Below are positions 17,186 through 25,257 of a DNA stretch of 64,000 bases, piece by piece. A program made the position numbers and the translations under genes. The notes under the pieces are model-generated. The model made no database searches. It was not told the DNA's origin and saw only the letters and a list, made by a program, of their open reading frames with translations. The first letter of the stretch is position 1. Each line of letters begins with the position of its first letter. The DNA is from an uncultured Ruminiclostridium sp. (GTDB lineage Bacteria; Bacillota; Clostridia; Oscillospirales; Ruminococcaceae): the NCBI GenBank assembly GCA_934454635.1, contig CAKSFR010000006.1, positions 78,027 through 142,026 on the forward strand. The letters run 5' to 3'.

Positions 17186-18085
17186 ATGGCACTTGAGGAT
17201 TTATTTAAAGTGGTTAAGGACCGCTTTAAAGAGGATAAAAAAATCGAAAAAAAGACGGACAGCGTAGAGATCCCGAAAGATCTGCTGTTCAAGTGTCCGC
17301 GCTGCGGTACAATAGTGTATCGTGAGGATTTTCTGAAAAATAAGCAGGTCTGCTCGTCTTGTGGTTATCACGCGCGCATAAATTACCGCGAACGGCTCTC
17401 GATGACTGCCGACGCGGACAGTTTTGTTGAATTCGACGCGGGAATGACGTCGCTTAATCCGATAGATTTCCCAGGATATGAAGAGAAAGTCGCGGCTCTG
17501 CGCGAAAAGTGCGGAATGAACGAAGCGGTCGTTACGGGAACCTGCACGATACGCGGATATAAGACCGTTATAGGCATTATGGACAGCAATTTCATGATGG
17601 CAAGCATGGGCAGCGTTGTCGGCGAGAAAATAACGCGCGCGTTTGAGTTTGCCACTAAAAATAAAATGCCCGTTATTCTGTTTACGGCGTCGGGCGGCGC
17701 GAGAATGCAGGAGGGAATCGTTTCGCTTATGCAGATGGCGAAAACGTCGGGCGCTATCGCGCGGCACAACGAAGCGGGGCAGCTTTATGTAACGGTCATG
17801 ACCGACCCGACAACGGGCGGCGTTACCGCGTCTTTCGCGAGTCTTGGCGACATTATAATTGCCGAGCCGAAGGTTCTTATCGGCTTTGCGGGGCGGCGCG
17901 TAATTCAGGACACGATAAAGCAGCAGCTCCCCGACGATTTCCAGTCGGCGGAATTTATGCTTGAAAACGGGTTCGCGGATATGATCGTGGACAGAAAAAA
18001 TATGCGTTCGGTACTGGCAAAAATCCTCAAAATGCATAATTATATAAAAGCGGATAAAATTCCGGGAAAGGACGAAGCAGTATGA
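17186..18085 (+). CDS. accD: Acetyl-CoA carboxylase carboxyltransferase beta subunit
   Basis: 299 aa. The N-terminal zinc ribbon CPRC...CSSC (residues 33-55) is followed by the crotonase-type domain with FTASGGARMQEG and TDPTTGGVTASFA. It pairs with AccA. Its stop overlaps the accA start by 4 bp (ATGA), typical for equal expression of the two subunits. Confidence 0.97.
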   Translation: MALEDLFKVVKDRFKEDKKIEKKTDSVEIPKDLLFKCPRCGTIVYREDFLKNKQVCSSCGYHARINYRERLSMTADADSFVEFDAGMTSLNPIDFPGYEEKVAALREKCGMNEAVVTGTCTIRGYKTVIGIMDSNFMMASMGSVVGEKITRAFEFATKNKMPVILFTASGGARMQEGIVSLMQMAKTSGAIARHNEAGQLYVTVMTDPTTGGVTASFASLGDIIIAEPKVLIGFAGRRVIQDTIKQQLPDDFQSAEFMLENGFADMIVDRKNMRSVLAKILKMHNYIKADKIPGKDEAV

Positions 18086-18885
18086 GTAATCTCAGTGCAT
18101 CGGAGCGGCTTGCCGTTATCCGTACAAAGGATCGTCCTACCGTTATGGACTATATTCCCGCTGTTTTTAATAACTTTCTTGAAATGCATGGCGATCGCTT
18201 CTACGGCGATGACGCCGCTATAATCGGCGGTATCGCTACGCTTGATTCGATACCCGTGACGGTTATCGCGCAGGTAAAGGGAAGAAATCTCGAGGAAAAT
18301 AAGCGCACAAACTTCTCTATGCCGCACCCGGAGGGATACCGTAAGGCGCTGCGGCTTGCAAAACAGGCGGAGAAGTTTCACCGCCCCGTGATATGTCTGG
18401 TCGATACCCCCGGCGCTTTCTGCGGGGTTGAAGCAGAAAAGCGCGGACAGGGCGAAGCTATCGCGAAAAATCTGATGGAATTTATGACGCTTAAAACTCC
18501 TGTAGTTTCAGTCGTTCTCGGCGAGGGCGGAAGCGGCGGAGCGCTTGCTCTGGCTGTATGCGACGAGTTGGCAATGCTCGAAAACGCGCTCTATTCCGTA
18601 ATTTCTCCGCGCGGCTTTGCATCGATTCTCTGGAAAGACGCAAGCAGGGAAAGCGAGGCTGCCGAGCTGATGAAAATTACGGCGGAGGATCTGCTTCGTT
18701 TCGGCGTTTGCGAGAAAATTATAAGCGAGCCTGCGGGCGGCGCACATAACGATCCCGAGCTTATGGCGGCAAATCTCTCGGAATATCTGACCGAGGCTGT
18801 TCCGCGCCTTATGAAAAAGGACACTGCCGAGCTGCTTGACGCGAGGTATGAGAAGTTTCGTAAGATAGGGATGTTCTGTGAGTAA
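18082..18885 (+). CDS. accA: Acetyl-CoA carboxylase carboxyltransferase alpha subunit
   Basis: 267 aa. CLVDTPGAFCGVEAEKRGQGEAI, GEGGSGGALAL and the C-terminal acceptance region are intact. It is shorter than the 310-320 aa proteobacterial form, as usual in Clostridia. Last gene of the fab-acc operon before an AT-rich gap. Confidence 0.96.
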   Translation: MSNLSASERLAVIRTKDRPTVMDYIPAVFNNFLEMHGDRFYGDDAAIIGGIATLDSIPVTVIAQVKGRNLEENKRTNFSMPHPEGYRKALRLAKQAEKFHRPVICLVDTPGAFCGVEAEKRGQGEAIAKNLMEFMTLKTPVVSVVLGEGGSGGALALAVCDELAMLENALYSVISPRGFASILWKDASRESEAAELMKITAEDLLRFGVCEKIISEPAGGAHNDPELMAANLSEYLTEAVPRLMKKDTAELLDARYEKFRKIGMFCE

Positions 18886-18985
18886 CCAAGAGATATTGAA
18901 GCTGCACAAAAAAAGCCTTTTTTTGCGCATAATATATAGCAAATGGCAAAAATTTTAAAAAAATCAAAATTTTTAATAAAAGCTA

Positions 18986-19014
18986 TTGATTTTTTATTTT
19001 TTATCATTTATAAT
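18986..19014 (+). promoter_or_regulatory. Promoter of acpP
   Basis: TTGATT (18986-18991), 17 bp, TATAAT (19009-19014), in a strongly AT-rich stretch (18940-19015). It would allow acyl carrier protein, which is needed in large amounts, to be made separately from the main operon. Confidence 0.75.
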
Positions 19015-19074
19015 GGTAAAAGTCAAGGCATTATAAGCCAGTTCAATTATTAAGATATACGGAGGACAAGTAAA

Positions 19075-19305
19075 ATGATTTTTGAAAAGGTTAGAAGTAT
19101 TATTGTTGACCAGCTCGACGTTGATGAAGAAAAGGTTACCATGAACGCTAATATCCAGGACGATCTCGGTGCGGATTCGCTTGATATTGTTGACCTCGTA
19201 ATGAGCTTTGAGGACGAATTTGACCTCGAGATTCCGGACGATCAGGTGGAGAACATCAAGACTGTCGGCGACGTTGTAAAATACATTGAAGAAAAGACCG
19301 AATAA
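19075..19305 (+). CDS. acpP: Acyl carrier protein
   Basis: 76 aa acidic protein with [11 protein letters not shown]; the Ser carries phosphopantetheine. AGGA precedes the ATG. Here it ends the fatty-acid cluster, separated from accA by a promoter, whereas related clusters often have it near fabH. Confidence 0.97.
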   Translation: MIFEKVRSIIVDQLDVDEEKVTMNANIQDDLGADSLDIVDLVMSFEDEFDLEIPDDQVENIKTVGDVVKYIEEKTE

Positions 19306-19316
19306 TTCACAAAAAA

Positions 19317-19347
19317 GAAAAGCTCCCTTATATGGGGAGCTTTTTTG
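19317..19347 (+). terminator. Rho-independent terminator after acpP
   Basis: Stem aaaagctccc / ggggagctttt around a short tatat loop, followed by a T run. It also lies at the 3' end of the convergent lipoprotein gene and can serve both. Confidence 0.9.
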
Positions 19348-19358
19348 TTGCCTTAATT

Positions 19359-19976
19359 TCAGCCATTGAGGTTCGCGATCGCTTCCTTGAGCGTGTTTTC
19401 AAGGGATTCGGACTCGTAGAAGCAGATAAGGTATACATATCCGCCGTCGCTGCCGACAATGGTCTTTTCAGCGCTTTCCTGCTGTTCGGGGTAGAAAGCT
19501 ACCTCGTTGATAAGCTGGTCCTTACGCTTGTTCAGAAATTCGAGGGCTGCGTCTTCCTGTCCTGCCTTGGGCTTTGCAACGGTGATCTCAAAAAGATGAA
19601 CGCTTATGACATTTGTTATAACGCTGTATTCATCGAACAGGTCGAGATCGTAGTTCATTACGTCCTTGAGCATTTCATCGTCTGCCTGCATTGTGGAGTA
19701 GTCCTTGATCTCGTCGTTTTTCAGCACCGCGTCTGTCAGCTTCTGGCAGTCGGTCTGCTCAGCCGCGTCTACGTCGTCAGCGGCAGGCTCATCTGTCGTG
19801 GGCTGGGATTCGGGTGCGTCCTCGGGAGAGGTCGTGCCGCTTGTAAGCTCGGTAGTTGTGGTAGATTCGGCGGTCGTCGTAGTGGTTGTCGCGTCGGCGC
19901 TGTTATTGTTTGAGCAGGCGCTCATCGAAAGCAGCAGGGAAGCTGCAAGAAGCGTCGAGATGATTTTCTTTTTCAT
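19359..19976 (-). CDS. DUF4358-type lipoprotein
   Basis: 205 aa. Signal peptide with lipobox LSMSAC, then a Thr/Glu-rich spacer of about 50 residues, then a C-terminal domain (residues 80-205) with features of DUF4358 lipoproteins common in Clostridia (KPKAGQEDAALEFLNKRKDQL and a terminal VYLICFYESESLENTLKEA). Function unknown; expected on the outer membrane-anchored surface. Confidence 0.85.
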   Translation of the reverse strand: MKKKIISTLLAASLLLSMSACSNNNSADATTTTTTAESTTTTELTSGTTSPEDAPESQPTTDEPAADDVDAAEQTDCQKLTDAVLKNDEIKDYSTMQADDEMLKDVMNYDLDLFDEYSVITNVISVHLFEITVAKPKAGQEDAALEFLNKRKDQLINEVAFYPEQQESAEKTIVGSDGGYVYLICFYESESLENTLKEAIANLNG

Positions 19977-20005
19977 AAAATTCTCCTTTGTCTTTGTGCA
20001 TCATT

Positions 20006-21127
20006 TTATTTTTGTTCATTCCGAAATTTTTCGGGAAGCCCGCTGTTTCCCTTATAGAACGGAAGTCTGTCAAGCGTAATGCAGTACGGATTCTGAAACG
20101 CTTTCATTAAGAACACTTCGTTCAGATACTTTTGGTTGCAATACGGCTGATTTTTTTTGTTAAAAACAGGTTTCCAGCCTTCAACGGCGTAAACGAAGCT
20201 TCCCCACCACGGAAGCCACCATAGCCATTTTACGCCTTCGCGCTTCAATTCATCGGGGTCTGGAATAAATCCGCACTCGCTGAGCGCCGCCATTTTTCCG
20301 TTCGTATATGATGTTACGTTGTCAAAGCGCGGTTTCTGGGAACTGTGGTCGTTGGGAATTTCGCTGTAAATATCCTCGCCGCAGATATCGAACGTGTTGG
20401 GATGAACAGCCATATCCTTATCTTGTCCGTTCCAGACCCAGATTATGTTGCTGAGCTTATGGAAATTCTCAAAACGGTCAAAAATCATATACCAAAGCTT
20501 TTTATATGCGGCAACGCTTTCTTCGGGGCTGTCTTCGCGTCTGCCCCACCAGAACCATGAACCGTTTGCCTCGTGAAGCGGGCGGAACAGTACGGGAATA
20601 TCTTCCTGTTCAAATCGGCGCAAAACGGCTGCCGCTTTATCAATTCTTGTTACTGCAAAGTCGTATTCTTTTGTTCCGGGAGTTACCGCGCGGAGCAGGT
20701 CAAAAGAGGTTTTATGGTCGTAGCTGGTTGTTTTGTAGTAAAACGACCATGTGCAGTTTTCTGTGTTGTCCATGTCATCGGGGGCGTACCAGTGCCAGCA
20801 GAGTGTAATGATGCAGCCGGTGTCTTTTGCCCATTTTATTGCACGATTTACCTGATCGTCGCCCTTTTTCTTATCCATATCCATAAGGTCATATCCGCGG
20901 ACTGCGGGAAGCTTTCCCGTTGCGTTGAAATATACGACGTCCTCAAGCTCCTCTTGCTGAAGGTACTGCTGTCCTGCAAGAATGTGCCTGCCGTAAATGC
21001 TTTTCAGGTAATCGAAAAGGCGTTTGGCGGATTCTCCCGCGTTGCGTGAAACAAGTTTATCGGGATTTACCGGTCTGCTGTTTAAATCGCGCATGAGCGC
21101 GTCAAAATCGGTTGTATATGTGTTCAT
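20006..21127 (-). CDS. Glycoside hydrolase family 26 (beta-mannanase-like)
   Basis: 373 aa from the ATG at 21127 (GAAAGGAAC upstream). GH26 signatures: HILAGQQ, ITLCWHWYAP, FRPLHEANGSWFWWG with the acid/base Glu, and ALSECG with the nucleophile Glu. Trp-rich segment KWLWWLPWWGSF is typical. There is no signal peptide, so it is probably cytoplasmic and acts on imported mannan oligosaccharides. A frame extending upstream (to 21238) runs into a hairpin repeat and is not credible as coding. Confidence 0.92.
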   Translation of the reverse strand: MNTYTTDFDALMRDLNSRPVNPDKLVSRNAGESAKRLFDYLKSIYGRHILAGQQYLQQEELEDVVYFNATGKLPAVRGYDLMDMDKKKGDDQVNRAIKWAKDTGCIITLCWHWYAPDDMDNTENCTWSFYYKTTSYDHKTSFDLLRAVTPGTKEYDFAVTRIDKAAAVLRRFEQEDIPVLFRPLHEANGSWFWWGRREDSPEESVAAYKKLWYMIFDRFENFHKLSNIIWVWNGQDKDMAVHPNTFDICGEDIYSEIPNDHSSQKPRFDNVTSYTNGKMAALSECGFIPDPDELKREGVKWLWWLPWWGSFVYAVEGWKPVFNKKNQPYCNQKYLNEVFLMKAFQNPYCITLDRLPFYKGNSGLPEKFRNEQK

Positions 21128-21156
21128 GATGTTCCTTTCTTTTGTGTGGTGGGAGT

Positions 21157-21255
21157 GGGCGCGCCGTGTTTTGCGCGGGCTTTGCCCGCGCGAAAGCCTG
21201 CGGCGAAGCCGCAGGGCGCAAGCTTGCGCTAAGCGCAAGTTTGCGCGGCGCGCCC
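21157..21255. repeat. GC-rich cloverleaf element, copy 1 of a pair
   Basis: A 10-bp outer stem (21157-21166 with 21246-21255) encloses three hairpins: 21173-21191 (8 bp, ttt loop), 21197-21215 (8 bp, gaa loop) and 21216-21246 (14 bp with one G-T mismatch, taa loop). Almost the same 99 bp recurs at 21436-21534, with one difference in the interior (g/a at 21192) plus differing outermost stem bases. No coding role. Confidence 0.85.
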
Positions 21256-21370
21256 GTTTGAATGTAGCAGAAAGTGTGCGGGTTTAAGGTTTCATATAGG
21301 GTAAGCGGTGCGTCGAATCAAGCAGCGCAAGAGAAGCTTCAGGCGCAATGGGAAAAGGTTCATGATTCGG

Positions 21371-21436
21371 GGCAAACCCTCGCCCGCTCCGCTCGCCGCT
21401 TCTCCGAAGCGCCTCGGGAGAGCGCTCGGGTTTGCC
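21371..21436. repeat. GC-rich hairpin next to the second cloverleaf
   Basis: ggcaaaccc (21371-21379) pairs perfectly with gggtttgcc (21428-21436); near the centre gcttc-tcc-gaagc (21398-21410) forms a smaller hairpin with a 3-nt loop. It abuts the second cloverleaf and looks like a simpler member of the same class. Confidence 0.6.
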
Positions 21437-21534
21437 GGCGCGCCGTGTTTTGCGCGGGCTTTGCCCGCGCAAAAGCCTGCGGCGAAGCCGCAGGGCGCAA
21501 GCTTGCGCTAAGCGCAAGTTTGCGCGGCGCGCCG
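21436..21534. repeat. GC-rich cloverleaf element, copy 2 of a pair
   Basis: Outer stem 21436-21445 / 21525-21534 (10 bp, perfect) around the same three hairpins as copy 1, in the same orientation, 180 bp further on. The outermost stem bases differ between copies but remain paired in both (g-c in copy 1, c-g in copy 2), a compensatory change. Confidence 0.85.
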
Positions 21535-21584
21535 CTCCCACTCCGCAAATATCGCCGAAGCCCGCAAGCCTCGGCGCCGCCTTA

Positions 21585-21685
21585 TACTAAGCACCAATAA
21601 AACCATAGATAAAAAATTCTGGTATAACCTATACATTCAAAGATCACACTCGATTTTTTGTATAGTTTTTAATTGGTGCTGAGTA
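21585..21685. mobile_element. 100-bp MITE-like element (family 1), copy B
   Basis: Ends TACTAAGCACCAATAAAA and (opposite strand) TACTCAGCACCAATTAAAAA, flanked by TTA at 21582-21584 and 21686-21688. The right-hand TTA is also the stop codon (TAA, minus strand) of the DUF4956 gene, so the insertion left that protein unchanged. Confidence 0.9.
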
Positions 21686-22363
21686 TTAGTTCATATACTC
21701 GCCGCTGTATTCAAGCAGCGTTACGGAGGACACGCCGTCAATTTCCTGAAATCTGGAAATGTGCGAGGTGTCGTTATTTTTCACCTTTACTTCAATGGTG
21801 AGCTCGTTTGAGCCGCCTGTTTTGGTCTTGTTCTTTAAGCGGTATTTCATCGCGCCGAGAACTGCATTAACGTTGGATTCGGCGTTATCGGTGTAGTGAA
21901 CTATGAGCAGGTAGTTGCGCTTCTGGGTCTTTATCGCGCTGAACACTATGTATATCGCGGCGATAAGAATCGTTCCGAAAACCGCTGCGAAATAAAGTCC
22001 CGCACCTGCGGTTATGCCCGCTGCGATAGACCAGAAAAGGAATCCGATGTCGAGCGGATCCTTTATCGCCGCACGGAAGCGCACGATAGAGAGCGCGCCG
22101 ACCATACCGAGTGAGAGAACAACGTTTGAACTGATAGTCATGATGATGAAGCCTGTGATTGAGGTTATCATTACGAGAAGAATGTTGAAATTGTCGCTGT
22201 AAACGACTCCGCGGTAGCAGAAGCGGTATACCAGATAGATGATTATTCCGCAGACGAGCGCGGAGAGCATTGCGGCAATCATTCCCGCAGGAGTAAGCGC
22301 GGTGAAATTCAGTGCGTCCTTGAAAAGCTGTAAAGTGTCGTCGATTATGCTTAATATTTTCAT
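21686..22363 (-). CDS. DUF4956 membrane protein
   Basis: 225 aa. Four hydrophobic segments in the first 145 residues, with the conserved core LGMVGALSIVRFRAAIKDPLDIGFLFWSIAAGI, then a cytoplasmic tail of about 80 residues. DUF4956 genes are typically next to VTC-type polyphosphate polymerase genes, as here, which suggests a joint membrane process, but the function is unproven. Confidence 0.92.
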   Translation of the reverse strand: MKILSIIDDTLQLFKDALNFTALTPAGMIAAMLSALVCGIIIYLVYRFCYRGVVYSDNFNILLVMITSITGFIIMTISSNVVLSLGMVGALSIVRFRAAIKDPLDIGFLFWSIAAGITAGAGLYFAAVFGTILIAAIYIVFSAIKTQKRNYLLIVHYTDNAESNVNAVLGAMKYRLKNKTKTGGSNELTIEVKVKNNDTSHISRFQEIDGVSSVTLLEYSGEYMN

Positions 22364-22386
22364 TTTATTTTATCCTTTCGCGGATT

Positions 22387-23100
22387 TTATATTCCGAAAC
22401 GGAGCTGTTTTGCCTTATCGCTGCACAAAATAAATTTAGAAACAGAGTCGTAATCAAGCGGAACGCCCGAGAGGATCTGCTCTATAAATCCGGGCAGAAA
22501 ATTGTCGTATTTTACTTCGAGAAGTATGTCGCCCTGCTCAAACACCGGCGAAAAAACCGCTTTTTCGTCAAACATATCAAATGTGTTTGCGCAGACGGAA
22601 AGCCCGCTGTCGAATGTCAGGCGAACGTTTCCCGCGTCGCACAGATACGGTTCGCGGTAATAGTCAACGATTACCGCAGGCTTTTGCAGAACGGCGGAGG
22701 TTGAATAGAAAAAGTCCTCCGCCGCTGTGCCGAGAAAGCGCTCGTCGGCAAGAAACGACGTTTTTCCGTTTAAAATATCGGTGTATTCGCCGCGCGTAAG
22801 AAGCGCGCTTTTTTTATACCCTACGTTATTTTCCTTGCATTTTTCTTCAAGGCGTATAAAAGATGGGTCAAGGTCGTATGTGCGTATGCGGAATTTTTTT
22901 CGGTAGAGCATTCCGTTCATTTTTTCGCGGTATGCAGTTTCGTAAACGTCGTCAAAGTAAAGGCTCGTTATGCGGTATCCCCCGCTTTGGGCGTGTTCGT
23001 CGGGCTTCATTACCGCGCGGAAGCGCTGCCGCAGAACCTCGTATGTACCGCGAGAAACCCAGTATTTCAGCTCGTGGCGGTATTGTCTGTTGTATCTCAT
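22387..23100 (-). CDS. VTC-domain (polyphosphate polymerase-like) protein
   Basis: 237 aa. Tunnel-fold VTC features: RHELKYWVS at the N-terminus, SLYFDD, RKKFRIRTYD, RLEEKCKENNVGYKKS, VDYYREPY and LLEVKYDNFLPGF. Basic residues and acidic metal ligands of the family appear present. It probably handles polyphosphate or a related triphosphate at the membrane with the neighbouring DUF4956 protein. Overlaps the upstream gene by 4 bp. Confidence 0.9.
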   Translation of the reverse strand: MRYNRQYRHELKYWVSRGTYEVLRQRFRAVMKPDEHAQSGGYRITSLYFDDVYETAYREKMNGMLYRKKFRIRTYDLDPSFIRLEEKCKENNVGYKKSALLTRGEYTDILNGKTSFLADERFLGTAAEDFFYSTSAVLQKPAVIVDYYREPYLCDAGNVRLTFDSGLSVCANTFDMFDEKAVFSPVFEQGDILLEVKYDNFLPGFIEQILSGVPLDYDSVSKFILCSDKAKQLRFGI

Positions 23101-23609
23101 AAGCCTCCTGCGCCTGAAATTTCTTCGATTATCTTTGCGACAACGTCCTCAATATGCATATTGTCGCACTTTACGCGGTAATCGGCGTATTTTTCATAGT
23201 ACGGGCTTCGCTCGCGGAATATATCCTCGATCGTCATGCCCTTTTTTGCGGCTATCCCGCGCGTTTTTATGTTGGTAAGGCGGCAGATAAGCTCCTCGCA
23301 GCTCACTTCAAGATAAACGCATATCCCGCGCCGCTTGAGATGCTCCATGCCCTTTTCGCAGAACACCGCGCTTCCGCCCGTGGCAAGAACGGTGTTGTTT
23401 TCGGCGGTCACCGAAAGCAGCGCACGTTCCTCAAATTCGCGGAAACGCTCCGTCCCGTATTTGTCCACAAGAGTTTGCAGTTTTTCATTCTGCTGAAGCT
23501 GAATTATAAGGTCGGTGTCGATAAAATCCATACCGAGCGTTTTTGCAAGGATAACCCCGACTGTGCTTTTTCCGCAGCCGGGCATTCCCGTTAAAATAAT
23601 ATTTTCCAT
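23097..23609 (-). CDS. Shikimate kinase-like protein (second copy)
   Basis: 170 aa from the ATG at 23609; a TTG seven codons earlier is possible but lies in the upstream gene. P-loop GMPGCGKSTVGVILA, IDTDLIIQ, TERFREFEERAL, ATGGSAVF and a lid with RGIAAKKGMTIEDIF. It resembles AroK but shows little identity to the aroK at 8440-8931 beyond motifs, and it is not beside aro genes. It may be a shikimate kinase paralogue or a related small-molecule kinase. Confidence 0.85.
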   Translation of the reverse strand: MENIILTGMPGCGKSTVGVILAKTLGMDFIDTDLIIQLQQNEKLQTLVDKYGTERFREFEERALLSVTAENNTVLATGGSAVFCEKGMEHLKRRGICVYLEVSCEELICRLTNIKTRGIAAKKGMTIEDIFRERSPYYEKYADYRVKCDNMHIEDVVAKIIEEISGAGGL

Positions 23610-23620
23610 TTTGTTTAATT

Positions 23621-24517
23621 TTAATACCAAGTGGGGATAAATCCCTCAAATTCGTTGTATTCGCGAACGGTTTTTTCTGCGAAGCGCACCGCCTCGTCAA
23701 GCGCTACGCGCCCGTAGGGGTATGCGTCGCAGATCCCTCTGATAATGTCCGCAGCGGTGTAGAACGCCATAAGCGCAAAGAAATCGCCCGGAATAGTTCC
23801 GCCGAAATAGCCGTTTATTTGTCCGCGAGAAAACGGCACGCTGCACGAACGACGTATGCACTGAAAATCCATATACGGGTCGCCCCAGCACCAGCGGTCG
23901 AAGTCGATGACCCCGTAGCCGCCGTTCTTGTCGAGTATAAGATTGCCCGAACGAAAGTCGCCGTGAACGGCTGTCTGCGGTCTGTTTTTGAGCAGGTCGC
24001 GGCGTTCGCGCAGAAATGAAATCGTTTTATCTGAGCCGCGGAACGTAAGGTGGAAGCTTTCAAAACGCTTCAGCATTTCGTCAAGACGCTCGGCGAAATA
24101 TATGTCCCACGGGAGGATATCGTCGGGAGCGCGGACGGTGTGGATATATTTAAGGAGCTGTCCCGCTTTTTCGCCGTATCTTGCCTGTTCGGGGGTGTGC
24201 AGGTTCAGAATCCTGCCGTCTGCGTCAACGCCTTCGACCCACGAATAGATCGTGTACGCAAGCTTGTCCCCGCCGCACGCCGCGACCTCAATGGGGACGT
24301 TCATATTCAGACCGAGCGTGTCGAAAATATATTTAGCGAAAATAGCGCTGTCGCGGTGGCGCTTATAGTTGGAAATATCGCTTGTCCGCAGGATAAGCTG
24401 TATGCCGTTGTTGCGGATAATGTGATATTTGTTCTCGCCCGAGCGTCCAAGGTCTATCGGCGTTATTTCAAGCCAGTTCGGATAATCCGCAATGTCGTGA
24501 AGTTCTTCAAAATCCAC
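23621..24517 (-). CDS. Aminoglycoside phosphotransferase-family (APH/choline kinase-like) protein
   Basis: 298 aa. C-lobe motifs AVHGDFRSGNLILDKNG (catalytic His-Gly-Asp) and YGVIDFDRWCWGDPYMDF (metal-binding DxD) are clear; the N-lobe is shorter and has RSGENKYHIIRNNG. It phosphorylates a small molecule; resistance to aminoglycosides should not be assumed. The neighbouring kinase-like gene begins 12 bp downstream. Confidence 0.88.
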   Translation of the reverse strand: MDFEELHDIADYPNWLEITPIDLGRSGENKYHIIRNNGIQLILRTSDISNYKRHRDSAIFAKYIFDTLGLNMNVPIEVAACGGDKLAYTIYSWVEGVDADGRILNLHTPEQARYGEKAGQLLKYIHTVRAPDDILPWDIYFAERLDEMLKRFESFHLTFRGSDKTISFLRERRDLLKNRPQTAVHGDFRSGNLILDKNGGYGVIDFDRWCWGDPYMDFQCIRRSCSVPFSRGQINGYFGGTIPGDFFALMAFYTAADIIRGICDAYPYGRVALDEAVRFAEKTVREYNEFEGFIPTWY

Positions 24518-24564
24518 ACGGAAGCCCCCTTTCTACCTAATTATAATATAAAATATGCAAAAAA

Positions 24565-25242
24565 TCAAGCGCCGTGCGTATCGAAAATGCTGTATTTTCC
24601 GTTTTTTATCAGCTCGATAAAGTGCGCGCCGCTTTGTATTTTTTCATCAGTTTCAATTCCGCAGAGCCGCTCCTGTTCGCCCGAATGGTTGTCGCTGCCC
24701 GCAGTCGGCATAAGCGAATAGTGTTTTGCGTAAAACGCTGCGATTTCGTTCGCCTCGTCGGGATTGCAGCCGTTGATTATTTCGCAGCCCGTGCATTTTC
24801 TCGGGAAAAGTCTTATCATTGAGATATAGCTTGCCTCGCGGAAAGGGTGCGCCTGAACGATCATTCCGCCCTCGCTCGCAACAAGGTCGCAATAGCTGTT
24901 CGGGTCCATTTTAAGCAGCAGTGGGTGAGCAAGCAGCCACTGCTTGTCCAGCCCGTAGGTGAGCAGGTCTGCGCCCATATAGGAATATTCCCAGCCGAAG
25001 AATACGTCTACGCCAAGCTCGTCGCCCACGCGCTTCGCATTCTCGTAGCCGAGGCAGAAGCGCTCAACGCGTTCGTTCCACGGCAGTGAAGCGGGAACGC
25101 AGGTGTTTCCGTTGAAGAAGTGGTCTGTCACGAAAACACCCGTAAATCCGCGGCTTTTATAGAATTTTACCTGCTTTTCGGCGCTCGCGCTTGCGCAGGC
25201 GCTTGTTTCGGCAGTGTGGAAATGCGTTTCGTATCGGTACAT
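24565..25242 (-). CDS. PHP-domain metal-dependent phosphoesterase
   Basis: 225 aa. YETHFHTAE gives the HxH motif, VFVTDHFF a second metal His, FFGWEYSY the Glu, IVQAHPFRE another His, and PTAGSDNHSG the C-terminal Asp-His pair. These are the metal ligands of stand-alone PHP phosphoesterases. The substrate is unknown. Confidence 0.88.
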   Translation of the reverse strand: MYRYETHFHTAETSACASASAEKQVKFYKSRGFTGVFVTDHFFNGNTCVPASLPWNERVERFCLGYENAKRVGDELGVDVFFGWEYSYMGADLLTYGLDKQWLLAHPLLLKMDPNSYCDLVASEGGMIVQAHPFREASYISMIRLFPRKCTGCEIINGCNPDEANEIAAFYAKHYSLMPTAGSDNHSGEQERLCGIETDEKIQSGAHFIELIKNGKYSIFDTHGA

Positions 25243-25257
25243 TTTTAAGCTCCTTGA

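Noticed and set aside
14835..17192. 785-codon minus-strand open frame
   Set aside because: It lies opposite accB-fabZ-accC, all with clear motifs and ribosome sites; its translation is rich in Arg/His/Tyr as expected for a shadow frame.
21128..21238. Extension of the GH26 gene upstream as an N-terminal domain
   Set aside because: The extension is read out of a GC-rich hairpin element, is nearly all Arg/Ala/Leu, and a good ribosome site precedes the ATG at 21127.
23621..24517. Aminoglycoside resistance gene
   Set aside because: Motifs show only a generic APH/choline-kinase fold; substrate cannot be inferred and the context is metabolic.
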